A stretch of 64,000 bases of DNA from Thermatribacter sp048814795 (GCA_048814795.1 CP184673.1:62001-126000), one strand, 5' to 3'. Shown: positions 26,059-35,599, numbered from the stretch's first letter. Made by a program: numbers and translations. The notes: a model not told the origin generated them from the sequence alone.

Positions 26059-26097
26059 GCTGTCATTTTGCTGTCAGTTGCTGTCAAATTGCTGTCA
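26059..26097. repeat. integrase arm-site candidates, left end
   Basis: Four direct copies of GCTGTCA start at 26059, 26070, 26080 and 26091, one helical turn apart. The same heptamer repeats at 40656-40695 beside the integrase gene. Helically phased direct repeats inside both ends match the arm-type sites of tyrosine recombinases. Confidence 0.65.
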
Positions 26098-26498
26098 AAA
26101 TCAACTGGTATGAAACCAACAATGGAAGAGGCGGAAAATTAGAACTTTCGTGATTGGATGTTAAGAAGGCAATATTGTGTCCGGTTTGTGTCTAGTGAAA
26201 TAAGAAGAGGGAATTAATGGGAGAGTAAAGATGGGTCAAGAGACCTTCGAGTGAATAAAAAAAGAGCTATAAAGGAAGTTCTAAAAAGCACTTTGGAATC
26301 TCAGAACCAAGAGAAAGAGTGGCTATGCATCAGCTATTGGAAGAATTACTCGAAAGTATTAGGAAAGGGGAATACCCTAGATGAAGAAGCATGGAGAATC
26401 GCCTTTGCTCTGAATGGATCCGCAAAGCTCTGGTTTGCCTCATCGTCCACGGGACCTTTCTCACCTATAACCCTGAGCGGGAAGTGATGGTCTTCTAA

Positions 26499-26740
26499 GT
26501 TGAGAAACTCTCAGAATATGCTGAAACGGCCTTCTTCAACCTTCGGCGGGAGAGACTTTGAGGAGTTTTGGCGTTCCTGCATCATCCCAAGGCCATCTGC
26601 CAATATCTCTACACCACAAGTCAACCGGAACGGTTGGCAAAAAAGTGAAGAGACGAATGAAGGTAGTGGGGGTGCTTTGTAGGGAAGGTGTCGTAGAAAA
26701 GCTCTTATGCTTGGTGTTGACTCAGCTAGACGAAAGATAA
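26499..26740 (+). pseudogene. IS256-family (mutator) transposase remnant
   Basis: Translation in one frame gives YLYTTSQPERLAKK and, after a frame change, VKRRMKVVGVLC and VLTQLDER. Together these match the C-terminal YTTN-iER-nkeiKRRtkVv pattern of mutator transposases. It contains an in-frame stop near 26560 and a frameshift near 26640. The catalytic N-terminal part is absent. The 78-codon open frame before it (26251-26487) is not recognised. Confidence 0.6.
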
Positions 26741-26910
26741 AAAGGAGCGAAAGCTCCGGGGATTTGCGAGAATTCAAATGAAAAGTTGCAATGCCAATCA
26801 GGCACAATAACTGCTACACTATGTATGTATCCTAAAAAGACTTCTTAAAACCTAAATTTGCATTGTGAGTCATTCTCACTTTTTCTTGGCGCTTTCTGCC
26901 TCCGGGAAAT

Positions 26911-27150
26911 TTGAAGGTTTTCTCTAGGAACACAACATCGAACTCCTTGTTTTCCCGAGCCCTACACATCTGTGGAGTGGTAGAACGGTTCAACCGCATC
27001 TTCTGGGGGGATTCTCTAAGTAGTGTTAAGATGGATTTTTACTCCATGAGGTTTCGCCTCAGAAGGCGGAGCAAAAAGGTGCGTGGACAAAAAGATCTCA
27101 TTAGAGCTTGGAAGGAAAGAAGATCTGGGAGTGCTTGAGAAAAGTTGAAC
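26911..27150 (+). pseudogene. integrase-core (DDE) transposase remnant
   Basis: The frame contains GVVERFNRIFWGDSL and VKMDFYSM, which resemble the ERFNRT region of IS481/IS3-type transposase cores. The remainder is frameshifted and both ends are missing. A following stretch ending ATGATGTGAACCCATA (about 27169-27184) recurs with changes at 31130-31145, so the same insertion sequence may have left two scars. Confidence 0.45.
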
Positions 27151-27202
27151 TTGTCATATGCTCCACATGATGTGAACCCATACGTAGTATTATTTACAAT
27201 TA

Positions 27203-27231
27203 TTTACAAACGTTTCACGCTATGTTATTAT
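27203..27231 (+). promoter_or_regulatory. promoter with LacI-type operator for the glycyl radical enzyme operon
   Basis: TTTACA (27203-27208), 17 bp, TATTAT (27226-27231). The spacer starts with AAACGTTT (27208-27215), the CG-centred palindrome typical of LacI/GalR-family sites. A related site lies at the LacI gene itself (31187-31196). Repression by the LacI-type protein at 31244-32284 is likely. Confidence 0.6.
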
Positions 27232-27407
27232 GATAATAAGGTCTTCTAGATGTCTCTCGTAAAGGGAAATAGTGACTAAGTGGTGTGGTTGTATTCGTTC
27301 TTCGTAGGAAGAAGGTGCAGGGCTGCTAAACTAAAATACAGAAGCAAATTCTATTTGCATCCGTTTGGGAGCGTTGTTCAATTTGTTGGGGAAAGGATGT
27401 CCGATGG

Positions 27408-29774
27408 GTGATGGCGTTGTTTTCAAAAGACAGAGTTTATAGAATAAAGGAACGTTTGCTTAGCAACTCCAGGAAGGTCTCGCTTGAAAGAGCGACTTTA
27501 ATGACCGAGAGTTTTAAGCAAACCGAGGGAGAACCAATTATAATCAGGCGAGCAAAGGCTCTTGAATATATACTAAACAACATGAGTATAGACATAAAAC
27601 CCGACGAGCTTATCGTCGGGAGCCGCAGTATTACACCTGGGGCTGGGGTCATATATCCTGAGTGCTCGGTAGGATGGCTGGAGGAAGAACTTGAAACTAT
27701 TGTACAAAGAGATATCGAGCCTTTTGAGATTAGTGAAGACGACAAGAATGTGATAAAGAAAGAGCTTATTCCCTACTGGAAGGGAAAAGACCTTAAATCC
27801 GTTATTGAGCAAGAACTTCCTGAAAGCGTACAAAAGGCAAGACAGGCAAAGGTTTTTACTCTTAACCAGACCACGCATAATCAAGGTCATATATTGCCAA
27901 ACGCTGAAAAGTGGCTAAGCAAGGGAATCGGAGGCCTTTTGGAAGAAGTTGAGCAACAAAGAAAAAATGTATCTCCAACGAAGTCGAATCGAGAGGCTTT
28001 CGAGTTTTATCAAGCAGCTGAAATTGCGCTCATGGGAGCTTCGAACTTTATAAGGAGATATTCAAAGATGGCCAGGGAAAGGCTTAAAGGAGAGAAAGAT
28101 CCCAAAGAAGCCCAGAGACTGAAAATCATCGCTGATGTTTGCGAAAAAGTTGCATGGGATATTCCAAGCACTTTTCTTGAAGCAGTTCAATCTTTGTGGT
28201 TCCTCTTCTTGATTCTTCATATTGAGTCAATGGGGAGCTCCTTTTCTCCTGGTCGCATTGACCAGTATCTATATCGTTTTTATAGAACGGATAAGGAAGC
28301 TGGAAAAATAAGTGATGAGGAAGCCATTATAGTTCTTGAGTATCTCTGGCTGAAGTTCAACGAGATTGTACTGATCAGGAGCATCCAAGAAGCCAGATAT
28401 TTTGCTGGATTTCCTATAGGATTTAATGTTACTATTGGAGGACAAAATGAGGAGGGGAATGATGCAACAAATGAGCTTTCTTTTCTTTGTTTGAAAGCGT
28501 CTCAGGAGTTGCGTTTACCTCAACCTAACTTGACGGCAAGGGTCCACTGTAATACTCCTGAAGAGTTCCTCAGAGAAGTTGCTGCTACAATACGTCTTGG
28601 TTTTGGAATGCCTCAATTGTATAACGACGAGGTAGTTGTCCCTGGTCTCCTCCGAAGAGGCATTCCGCTTAGAGACGCCAGAAACTACGCTATTATTGGC
28701 TGTGTAGAAATAGGCATACCAGGAAAGTATCTTGGATTAAGTGACGCAGCGTTGTTTAACCTAGGAAAACTGTTAGAACTAACAATGACAGACGGAGTCG
28801 ATCGATTAAGTAGGGAGAGAGTGGCACCTCCTTTACAAAAAAGCTTTGATAGCTTTGAGGAATTTGAAAAAGCTCTAGAACAAAGAATGAGGTTCTTTGT
28901 TCATCAAATGGTTGAAGGATGCAACACCGTTGACAGAATTCATGCTCGTCTAATGCCTACTCCTTTCCTCTCCTGTGTGATTGACAATTGTGTTGAAAAA
29001 GGTCTCGACGTCTCTCGAGGGGGTGCAGTGTACAACTTTACTGGTCCACAAGCGGTGGGCATTGCAAACTTAGCGGATTCCCTTATAGCGCTTAAAAAGC
29101 TTGTATTTGAAGAGAAGAAACTCTCTTTTGAGGAACTTAATAATGTTTTGGATAAAAACTTCGAACAAGAAGAGTACCTTAGACAGAGATTGTTGAACCT
29201 TTACCCAAAATTTGGCAACGACGCCGACGAAGTGGACTGTATAGCTTCTAAGTGGGCTCGAAAATATTGCCAATTGGTAGAACAATACGAGAACCCTCGG
29301 GGCGGTCTGTATCAACCTGGCCTCTACTCTGTTTCTTCCCATGTGCCACTTGGTTTGGTTGTAGGAGCTACCCCAGACGGAAGGCTTGCCAGAGAACCGC
29401 TTGCAGATGGTGGAGTTTCTCCTATGAGGGGGAGAGACAAGAATGGCCCAACTGCAGTTCTTAAGTCGGTGAGTAAGTTGCCACTCTCATTAGCGACCAA
29501 TGGATCATTATTGAATCTCAAGTTCCACCCCAGCGTTTTCGAATCTGACAGTGGACTTGAAAAATTTTGCCAGTTTCTCCGAGGCTTCATAAAATTAGGA
29601 TGCATGCATGTTCAGTTTAACGTGGTATCTGCGGATATCTTGCGCCAGGCCCAAGAGCATCCGGAAAACTTTAAAGATTTAGTAGTACGGGTAGCTGGTT
29701 ACAGTGCCCGATTTGTAGAGCTTGACAAGTCTCTTCAAGAAGATATCATCGCAAGAACGGAACATGTTGGATAG
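27408..29774 (+). CDS. glycyl radical enzyme (PFL2/dehydratase-lyase branch)
   Basis: 788 residues, the usual length for this group. An N-terminal PFL-like domain contains RRAKALEYILNNM and TPGAGVIYPEC. The active-site loop is GCVE (C432, E434), where Glu next to the Cys marks the dehydratase/lyase branch, not pyruvate formate-lyase. The radical loop is RVAGYSA with the radical Gly at about 764. Enzymes of this branch eliminate water or other groups from diols, amino acids, choline or sulfonates in strict anaerobes. GCVEIGIPGK does not let me assign a substrate. GTG (27408) or ATG (27411) may be the start. The activase follows 17 bp downstream. Confidence 0.9.
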   Translation: MMALFSKDRVYRIKERLLSNSRKVSLERATLMTESFKQTEGEPIIIRRAKALEYILNNMSIDIKPDELIVGSRSITPGAGVIYPECSVGWLEEELETIVQRDIEPFEISEDDKNVIKKELIPYWKGKDLKSVIEQELPESVQKARQAKVFTLNQTTHNQGHILPNAEKWLSKGIGGLLEEVEQQRKNVSPTKSNREAFEFYQAAEIALMGASNFIRRYSKMARERLKGEKDPKEAQRLKIIADVCEKVAWDIPSTFLEAVQSLWFLFLILHIESMGSSFSPGRIDQYLYRFYRTDKEAGKISDEEAIIVLEYLWLKFNEIVLIRSIQEARYFAGFPIGFNVTIGGQNEEGNDATNELSFLCLKASQELRLPQPNLTARVHCNTPEEFLREVAATIRLGFGMPQLYNDEVVVPGLLRRGIPLRDARNYAIIGCVEIGIPGKYLGLSDAALFNLGKLLELTMTDGVDRLSRERVAPPLQKSFDSFEEFEKALEQRMRFFVHQMVEGCNTVDRIHARLMPTPFLSCVIDNCVEKGLDVSRGGAVYNFTGPQAVGIANLADSLIALKKLVFEEKKLSFEELNNVLDKNFEQEEYLRQRLLNLYPKFGNDADEVDCIASKWARKYCQLVEQYENPRGGLYQPGLYSVSSHVPLGLVVGATPDGRLAREPLADGGVSPMRGRDKNGPTAVLKSVSKLPLSLATNGSLLNLKFHPSVFESDSGLEKFCQFLRGFIKLGCMHVQFNVVSADILRQAQEHPENFKDLVVRVAGYSARFVELDKSLQEDIIARTEHVG

Positions 29775-29791
29775 CTGATGGGGGTCCCAAG

Positions 29792-30727
29792 GTGGAATGC
29801 AGTACTACTAATGCTTTGGTCTTTAACATCCAGAAGTTTTGTCTCCACGACGGTCCTGGTATAAGAACAACAGTTTTTCTCAAGGGTTGTCCTCTGCAAT
29901 GTCTATGGTGTTGCAACCCTGAAGGGATTACTAGCTATAACGAGCTTATGTACGTTACTCCAAGATGTGTAGGGTGTAAAAGCTGTGTTTCTATATGTCC
30001 ACGTGCTGCTTTGAAACCCAGTGAAGATGATAAAGTCGAGATAGACAGAAGTAAATGCAATAACTGTGGCATGTGCACCGATGTGTGTCCTTCGGAAGCG
30101 TTAAGGATGAGTGCTCACGAAATGACAGTGGAAGAAGTCATGGCGGAAGTTAGAAAAGACAGAATATTTTATGAGCTGTCTGGAGGTGGGATCACACTCT
30201 CAGGTGGCGAACCTCTGTCGCATCCTTTTTTTGCAGTCGAACTGTTGAAGCAGTGTAAGAAAGAAGGAATTAATACTGCTCTTGAGACCAGTGGTTATTC
30301 TTCGCCAAAGACCTTAAAGGAAGTGCTCCACTACGTTGACTATTTACTCTACGATGTCAAGCATACGGATCCTAAAAAACATGAGGTCTTCACAGGAAAA
30401 TCGAACGAGATTATTCTAAAAAACCTAGAATATATTACGAGCATTTATCCTGTTGCTAGATTAACGGCGCGGGTTCCGCTCATACCTGGCTTTAATGATT
30501 CTTCTGAGGAAGTTCTTTCTATAGTGGGTTTTGTTGCCTCTTTAGGCATCAAAAATGTAGATGTTCTTCCTTTTCATAAGCTAGGTGCTTCGAAGTATAA
30601 ATATCTTGGAAGGGATTTTAAGCTAGATGCGGCAAAAACCTTAAACCCAAAAAGTGAGCAATTATTGGAGTTAAAGGAACTCATAGAAGGGAAATTCAGA
30701 GGTATAAAAGCACGCGTAGGAGGATAA
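29792..30727 (+). CDS. glycyl radical enzyme activating protein (radical SAM)
   Basis: 311 residues. GPGIRTTVFLKGCPLQC begins the radical SAM cluster CPLQCLWC (CX3CX2C). An inserted ferredoxin-like segment follows with CVGCKSCVSICP and CNNCGMCTDVCP, two extra 4Fe-4S sites found in activases of this enzyme branch. TLSGGEPLSHP is the SAM-binding strand. It abstracts a hydrogen from the Gly loop of its partner to form the radical. It is directly downstream of the enzyme gene, certainly the same operon. Confidence 0.92.
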   Translation: MECSTTNALVFNIQKFCLHDGPGIRTTVFLKGCPLQCLWCCNPEGITSYNELMYVTPRCVGCKSCVSICPRAALKPSEDDKVEIDRSKCNNCGMCTDVCPSEALRMSAHEMTVEEVMAEVRKDRIFYELSGGGITLSGGEPLSHPFFAVELLKQCKKEGINTALETSGYSSPKTLKEVLHYVDYLLYDVKHTDPKKHEVFTGKSNEIILKNLEYITSIYPVARLTARVPLIPGFNDSSEEVLSIVGFVASLGIKNVDVLPFHKLGASKYKYLGRDFKLDAAKTLNPKSEQLLELKELIEGKFRGIKARVGG

Positions 30728-31243
30728 GTACTCGGCTTCATTGTTCCAGCAAGGAACTTCTGCAGAATTTACTTGCAAAACCTTCGAATTTTTTGGTTTA
30801 TACAGGAGTTACTTAGTTCATGGGCTCCTTTAGAAATCTCTTCTCCGAAATGGGCCTTTTCCTTCTGTTTGAGAGTCACGGCCGGTCTCGCCAAAGCATT
30901 CCTTGAAGGATTTCTCATAAAACATTTCCTTCGGTCTGAATCAAAAGGTACTTTGGAAATGGGGTACTGGAGTGGCCTGACTGGACCCTCTGGAAGATTC
31001 TCTTCTGATACTCCGAGGGCGAGGTAATCTTTGAAAGCATAAAGTTTTACCTTAAAGGACAGTAGGGAAGAACTATGCTGGGTTTAGGAAAAAGTCTCTG
31101 AGATATCGGACCTGTTAAGCGCCTCATATGATGTGAACCTATATCAAGAGTATTGATTTGTGGGCTTTGGAGTTTTTTAATGGAGTTAAACGTTATCAAA
31201 AAGTTCTTTATATTTTATGGAAAAATTGCTAAAATAAAGGCAA
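30728..31243 (+). other. intergenic stretch with promoter and operator of the LacI gene
   Basis: 30728-31130 shows no intact gene and looks like insertion-sequence debris; its end resembles 27140-27185. TTGATT (31153-31158), 17 bp and TTTAAT (31176-31181) form a promoter, and TTAAACGTTA (31187-31196) at its start point resembles the LacI-type site at 27208. The LacI gene is therefore probably autoregulated. Confidence 0.5.
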
Positions 31244-32284
31244 ATGAGAAGCTGTGATCGTTTTCAAAATACACTCGAAGAAGTAGCTAAAAGGGCTAGT
31301 GTCTCGGTAGCCACAGTTTCGAGAGTTATTAGGAACATAGGTGCTGTAAGGCCGGAGACACGTGAAAAGGTTCTTAAGGTTCTAGAAGAATTACAATACG
31401 TTCCTAATGTTGTTGCAAGAAGTCTAAGGACGTCCCAAAGCTTTATAGTAGGTGTGATCATTCCAAACATCTTAAACCCATTTTTTGCAAAAATAGTGAG
31501 AGGTATTGAGGAGGTTCTGGATCAACACGACTATGTACCTATTATTTTCGATACACGAGAAGATCCTGAAAAGGAAAATAAATGCTTACAAAAGGCTTTT
31601 GAGAGGAGGGTTGATGGATTAATATTTGGTCCATCAGTTAAGGAGGGTAGATCTCGCCTTCTTTATAGAGGTTGTGTTCCTGTAGTATTTGTAGACAGGT
31701 ATTTAGACATAAGCAAGCACAGCAAGAACTTTGATATCGTTAGGGGGAATAATTACAGCGGGGTGTTTCAAGCAATATCTTACCTTGCTAGTCAGGGTTA
31801 CAGGGAAATTGGAGGAATTATGGGTCCAAGGAATACAGTTCCTGGCGAAGAGAGGTATAACGCTTTTATAGATGCTTTGCGTGCTCATGGGTTGAGAGTT
31901 GTTGAAGAATACATAAAAGAGGGAGATTTCTCAGTAAATAGTGGGTATCAGAGAGCACAGGACTTGCTTCAGTTGGGCAGATTACCAGAAGCAATTTTGG
32001 TTACGAATAACCTTATGGGCATAGGAGCTTTAAGGGCCTTTAGAGAGGCGGGTTTGAAAGTTCCCCAAGATCTTGGTTTAGTTGTCTTTGATGAAACTTA
32101 TGTAGCTGATCTTACTGATCCGCCCTTAACGGTAATTATGCAGCCCGCAGAAGAAATAGGAAGGGTTGCAGCAAGGTGTTTGCTGGAACGAATTCAAAAG
32201 GGAGATCTTATTTCTCCTCGTGAAATTTTTTTGGACCTTGTGTTAGTCGTAAGAGATTCGGCTAAGCGGGGTTTAAGGGGGTGA
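31244..32284 (+). CDS. LacI-family transcriptional regulator
   Basis: 346 residues. The N-terminal helix-turn-helix reads LEEVAKRASVSVATVSRVI, followed by the hinge helix (VPNVVARSLRTSQS) and a periplasmic-binding-protein-like effector domain with IIPNILNPFFAKIVRGIEE. Such proteins repress catabolic operons until a sugar binds. The gene lies between the glycyl radical enzyme operon and the ABC importer of the island, and CG-centred operators are visible upstream of the former and of itself. It is the likely switch for the whole cargo. Confidence 0.93.
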   Translation: MRSCDRFQNTLEEVAKRASVSVATVSRVIRNIGAVRPETREKVLKVLEELQYVPNVVARSLRTSQSFIVGVIIPNILNPFFAKIVRGIEEVLDQHDYVPIIFDTREDPEKENKCLQKAFERRVDGLIFGPSVKEGRSRLLYRGCVPVVFVDRYLDISKHSKNFDIVRGNNYSGVFQAISYLASQGYREIGGIMGPRNTVPGEERYNAFIDALRAHGLRVVEEYIKEGDFSVNSGYQRAQDLLQLGRLPEAILVTNNLMGIGALRAFREAGLKVPQDLGLVVFDETYVADLTDPPLTVIMQPAEEIGRVAARCLLERIQKGDLISPREIFLDLVLVVRDSAKRGLRG

Positions 32285-32402
32285 TACTGGGGCAAGGTCT
32301 GGAAAGTATAGATTGGAGTGCAAGGGGAAATTTTTTGTGTTTTGGTTATTCGGGTGGTGAGTGAGATAGCTTTGAGATTTTCATGCTTGAGGAGGGTTGA
32401 AA

Positions 32403-33692
32403 ATGAGGAGAAAGTTGTTAATATTCTTTGTTATCTCAGTGTTAGCTATTTTGAGCGTTGCTGGAAATATAGTTGCTCAAGAAAAGGAAGACGAGTTCAT
32501 TATCTTTCATTATTGGACGGCTGGTGGAGAGAGAGAGGCAATTGATGCTTTATTTAAGCTTTATCAGAAGCGCAACCCTGGGGTTAAGATCGTGGAAAAC
32601 CCTGTGGCAGGAGGCGGAGGAGAAACAATGCTTGCAGTACTTATGAGCAATTTGGCTGCTGGAATGCCCCCCGACTCGTTCCAGGATCACAGTGGTAACT
32701 TGTTGAAAGATTATTTCGACGCGGGGTATATTGAACCAATTGATGACATTTGGGCTGAAGCTTCTTTTGAAGCTCGTATTCCTGCTCCTTGGGTAAGGAA
32801 CCTAAAATTTAAAGGACATGTTTACTCTGCTCCCATTAATGCTCACAGAACCTGGCTTTGGTATAACAAAAAAATTTTTACAGATCTTGGAATTAAACCT
32901 CCTGAAGATTATGAAGAGCTCCTTGAAGCTTGTAAAAAGATAAAAGAAGCAAAGCCGGAAGTTTCTCCGCTGGCTCTTGGAACGCGTGAAAAGGTTTGGG
33001 TGACATATCTATATGACATGGTTCTCCTTGCTACTGGTGGACCAGACTTTTATGAAAGAGCCAATACCGGGCAAATTGATTTCGCCAATGATCCCACCTT
33101 CCGGGAAGCGATCGAAAGGCTTGCTGCCCTTATTCCATATATTTATCCGTGGCATGCTACAAAAACTTGGGATGAAGCAGGGGCGCTTTTAAAAACTGGT
33201 GAAGCAGCCATGTACTGGATGGGTGACTGGATATTGGGCTATTACCTTAACATAGGCATGGAGCCAGAAGTGGACTTTAGTGCAGTCGCTATTCCGCATG
33301 ATATTTGGTTGGGAATGACTGATAGCTTTCCGCTCCCGAAAGGTGCTCCACATCCTAATAATGCAAAGGATTGGATTCGAATGTGTTTAACCAAAGAAGC
33401 GCAGGAGGCTTTTAATCTTATTAAAGGATCGGTAGCAATGGTTAATGATGTGCCCCCAGACGTATACCCGGATCCTTATAGAAGGCAGAGTGCTCGAGAC
33501 TTGAAGAGCTCGAGAGTTGTGGTTGGAGGATTCCACGGCGGGCTATATACGGCGTCCTTTGGAAGTGAGCTTATGGATATCCTTACAAGGTTCCTTGTTG
33601 ACAAGGATGTAGACGCTACCATACAAGCTATAGCTGAAGCTGCAGAGAGAACAAATCTTGCTGAAGCCTGCAGCTGGTTCTGGGAACAGTAG
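32403..33692 (+). CDS. sugar ABC transporter substrate-binding protein (island)
   Basis: 429 residues from the ATG at 32403, which has GGAGGG six bases before it; a TTG two codons earlier is too close. The signal peptide RRKLLIFFVISVLAILSVAG precedes a family-1 binding fold with PPDSFQDHSGNLLKDYFDAG, APINAHRTWLWYNKKIF and GEAAMYWMGDWILGYY. It binds the compound imported by the next two permeases. The codon use is AT-rich like the glycyl radical enzyme gene, whereas the permeases look more like the flanking chromosome. Confidence 0.9.
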   Translation: MRRKLLIFFVISVLAILSVAGNIVAQEKEDEFIIFHYWTAGGEREAIDALFKLYQKRNPGVKIVENPVAGGGGETMLAVLMSNLAAGMPPDSFQDHSGNLLKDYFDAGYIEPIDDIWAEASFEARIPAPWVRNLKFKGHVYSAPINAHRTWLWYNKKIFTDLGIKPPEDYEELLEACKKIKEAKPEVSPLALGTREKVWVTYLYDMVLLATGGPDFYERANTGQIDFANDPTFREAIERLAALIPYIYPWHATKTWDEAGALLKTGEAAMYWMGDWILGYYLNIGMEPEVDFSAVAIPHDIWLGMTDSFPLPKGAPHPNNAKDWIRMCLTKEAQEAFNLIKGSVAMVNDVPPDVYPDPYRRQSARDLKSSRVVVGGFHGGLYTASFGSELMDILTRFLVDKDVDATIQAIAEAAERTNLAEACSWFWEQ

Positions 33693-33742
33693 CCTTTAAA
33701 AGGTAGCCCTCCTTTCGCGAAAGGAGGGCTACCTTTTAAAGG
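33693..33742 (+). promoter_or_regulatory. 50-bp perfect palindrome between binding protein and permease
   Basis: 25-bp arms without a loop start directly after the TAG stop: CCTTTAAAAGGTAGCCCTCC plus five bases, then the exact reverse complement. Its last bases AAAGG belong to the AAAGGAGG ribosome site (33738-33745) of the permease at 33757. The stem would hide part of that site and protect the upstream mRNA. Confidence 0.75.
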
Positions 33743-33756
33743 AGGTAAAACAAAAC

Positions 33757-34629
33757 ATGAGATATTACAAGTCTCAAGGCATTGTATTCCTTATACCCAT
33801 CATAGTTCTAATTATCATTTTTTACAGTATGATTGTTTGGGACTTTGTGGCTGCGTTTACTTTCTGGCAGGGTCTAAAGCCGACCTGGAAATTCGCTGGT
33901 TTTTACAACTTTTCCCGATTATTTGGCATGGAAAGATTCTGGGTTAATATCCGCAACAACATATTATGGTTGCTTTTCTTTATTGGACCCACAGTATTTG
34001 TGGGATTCACCCTTGCTTACCTACTGACGCATCTCGGAAGAGGCGAGAGCATTTTTTGGCAAATATTTCTTTTTCCCATGGCTCTGTCTTTCATCATTAC
34101 TGGAGTTTTATGGGCCTGGATGTATGACCCCAGCTCTGGCTTGATTAACTCCATCCTCAAGATGCTGGGGGTGAACACTTCGCGCTTGGGCTGGATCGCA
34201 CTTCCCAAGACAGCTATATACTGTATGATCGCCTCGGCCTTCTGGCAGTACCTTGGTTTTGCTCTGGTAATTTATCTGGGAGCAATAAAAAGTATACCTT
34301 ACGAAATGGTTGAAGCTGCCAGAGTAGATGGTGCCTCTCACTGGACAGTAGCATTTAAAATCATTTTTCCCAATGTAGGTCATGCAACACTAATCTGCAC
34401 CACGATGCTTGCTATAACTACAGTAAAAGTTTTTGATCTGGTCTGGATAATGACCAGAGGAGGCCCCGGAGTCAGCACCGAAATCCTGCCTTACTTAATG
34501 TACAGACTTACTTTTGATTCCCGAGACATTGGAATGGGAACAGCCACCAGTATTGTAATCTTGGCTTTGTCAGCAGCCATGGTTATTCCCTATTCGATGT
34601 GGGCTATAAAAAAGTGGGTGAGGATATGA
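33757..34629 (+). CDS. sugar ABC transporter permease (MalF/UgpA type, island)
   Basis: 290 residues, about six membrane helices. The EAA loop is MVEAARVDGASHWTVAFKII. It forms the importer channel with the next gene. GGAGG at 33741-33745 is the ribosome site and lies partly in the palindrome. The last codons overlap the start of the next permease (ATGA). No ATPase gene is in the operon, so a shared ATPase is implied. Confidence 0.9.
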   Translation: MRYYKSQGIVFLIPIIVLIIIFYSMIVWDFVAAFTFWQGLKPTWKFAGFYNFSRLFGMERFWVNIRNNILWLLFFIGPTVFVGFTLAYLLTHLGRGESIFWQIFLFPMALSFIITGVLWAWMYDPSSGLINSILKMLGVNTSRLGWIALPKTAIYCMIASAFWQYLGFALVIYLGAIKSIPYEMVEAARVDGASHWTVAFKIIFPNVGHATLICTTMLAITTVKVFDLVWIMTRGGPGVSTEILPYLMYRLTFDSRDIGMGTATSIVILALSAAMVIPYSMWAIKKWVRI

Positions 34630-35447
34630 AAGATCGCACTTTCATCTTAACAACTACAATCCTATTATGTTTTATGGCTTTTCTCTGGATGATACCAATA
34701 TACGCCATGATCAGCACCTCTTTCAAAACCCAGGAAGAAGTAGCTCTGCAAAAGTACCTCGTTCCTCCCCAAAAACTCCAAACCAGCAACTATACTAAGG
34801 CTTTTGAAACCTTAAAAGTTGGCTTGAGGAATAGTCTAATTATCAGCTTAAGCGCCACTTTCCTATGCATACTGGTAGGATCAATGGCTGGATACGCTCT
34901 GACTGGTTTTGATTTTCGCTTCGCAACTTACCTCTTCTTTGCGATCGTTGTAGTAACCTTTCTTCCTTACCATGTAATCCTTATACCTATAACCCAGTTC
35001 CTTAAAACCCTTAACCTTTTAAATACCTATTGGGGGCTCATCCTGATTTACGTCATGCTGAATGCACCAATGGCCACACTCATCACAGGCACCTTTTTTA
35101 TGAAGGTCCCCCCAGATCTGGAAGAAGCTGCTATACTCGATGGATGCAAACCCTTCAAATATTACCTAAAAATTCTGCTGCCGGTGTCCTTACCCGGTTT
35201 AATTTCGGCAACCATATTGGTTTTCATCCAGATATACAACGAGTTTCTGCTGGGCATTGCACTAACCAGAGGACCACAAGTCAAACCAGTAATGCCCTTC
35301 TTAGCTGAACTCAAGGGTACCCAAATAGCCCAGTGGCACATTCAAATGGCCGGCGCAGTAATCACCTCGATAATTCCCGTGCTGGTCTTCATCTTCCTGG
35401 GCAGATATTTCATATCTGGCCTTATGGCTGGATACGGCAAGGGATAA
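34626..35447 (+). CDS. sugar ABC transporter permease (MalG/UgpE type, island)
   Basis: 273 residues from the ATG at 34626, which overlaps the previous stop and has GTGAGG upstream. Six helices are predicted, with the EAA loop DLEEAAILDGCKPFKYYLKI. It is the second channel subunit of the island importer. A short broken amidotransferase-like frame follows 17 bp later with a good ribosome site, which suggests the operon once continued. Confidence 0.9.
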   Translation: MKDRTFILTTTILLCFMAFLWMIPIYAMISTSFKTQEEVALQKYLVPPQKLQTSNYTKAFETLKVGLRNSLIISLSATFLCILVGSMAGYALTGFDFRFATYLFFAIVVVTFLPYHVILIPITQFLKTLNLLNTYWGLILIYVMLNAPMATLITGTFFMKVPPDLEEAAILDGCKPFKYYLKILLPVSLPGLISATILVFIQIYNEFLLGIALTRGPQVKPVMPFLAELKGTQIAQWHIQMAGAVITSIIPVLVFIFLGRYFISGLMAGYGKG

Positions 35448-35464
35448 TAAAGGAGGTCTTTATC

Positions 35465-35599
35465 GTGAAAAACCAAGAAACTCTGAAAGTGCTTCTGGTG
35501 GGAGAAACCTGGATAGTATCGAAGTTCCACATAAAAGGCTTTGACGTTGTTCCCCTGGGGGGATATGAAGATTTTTCTACATGGTCTATAAGGTTTTAA
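35465..35599 (+). pseudogene. truncated COG5426-like (ThuA/glutamine amidotransferase fold) gene
   Basis: GTG start behind AAAGGAGG. The 44 residues LKVLLVGETWIVSKFHIKGF and VVPLGGYEDFSTW match the N-terminal beta strand and loop of the putative amidotransferase-like family often found beside sugar importers. The frame then stops at 35597. The rest of the protein (about 200 residues) is missing, so it is a remnant. Confidence 0.5.
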
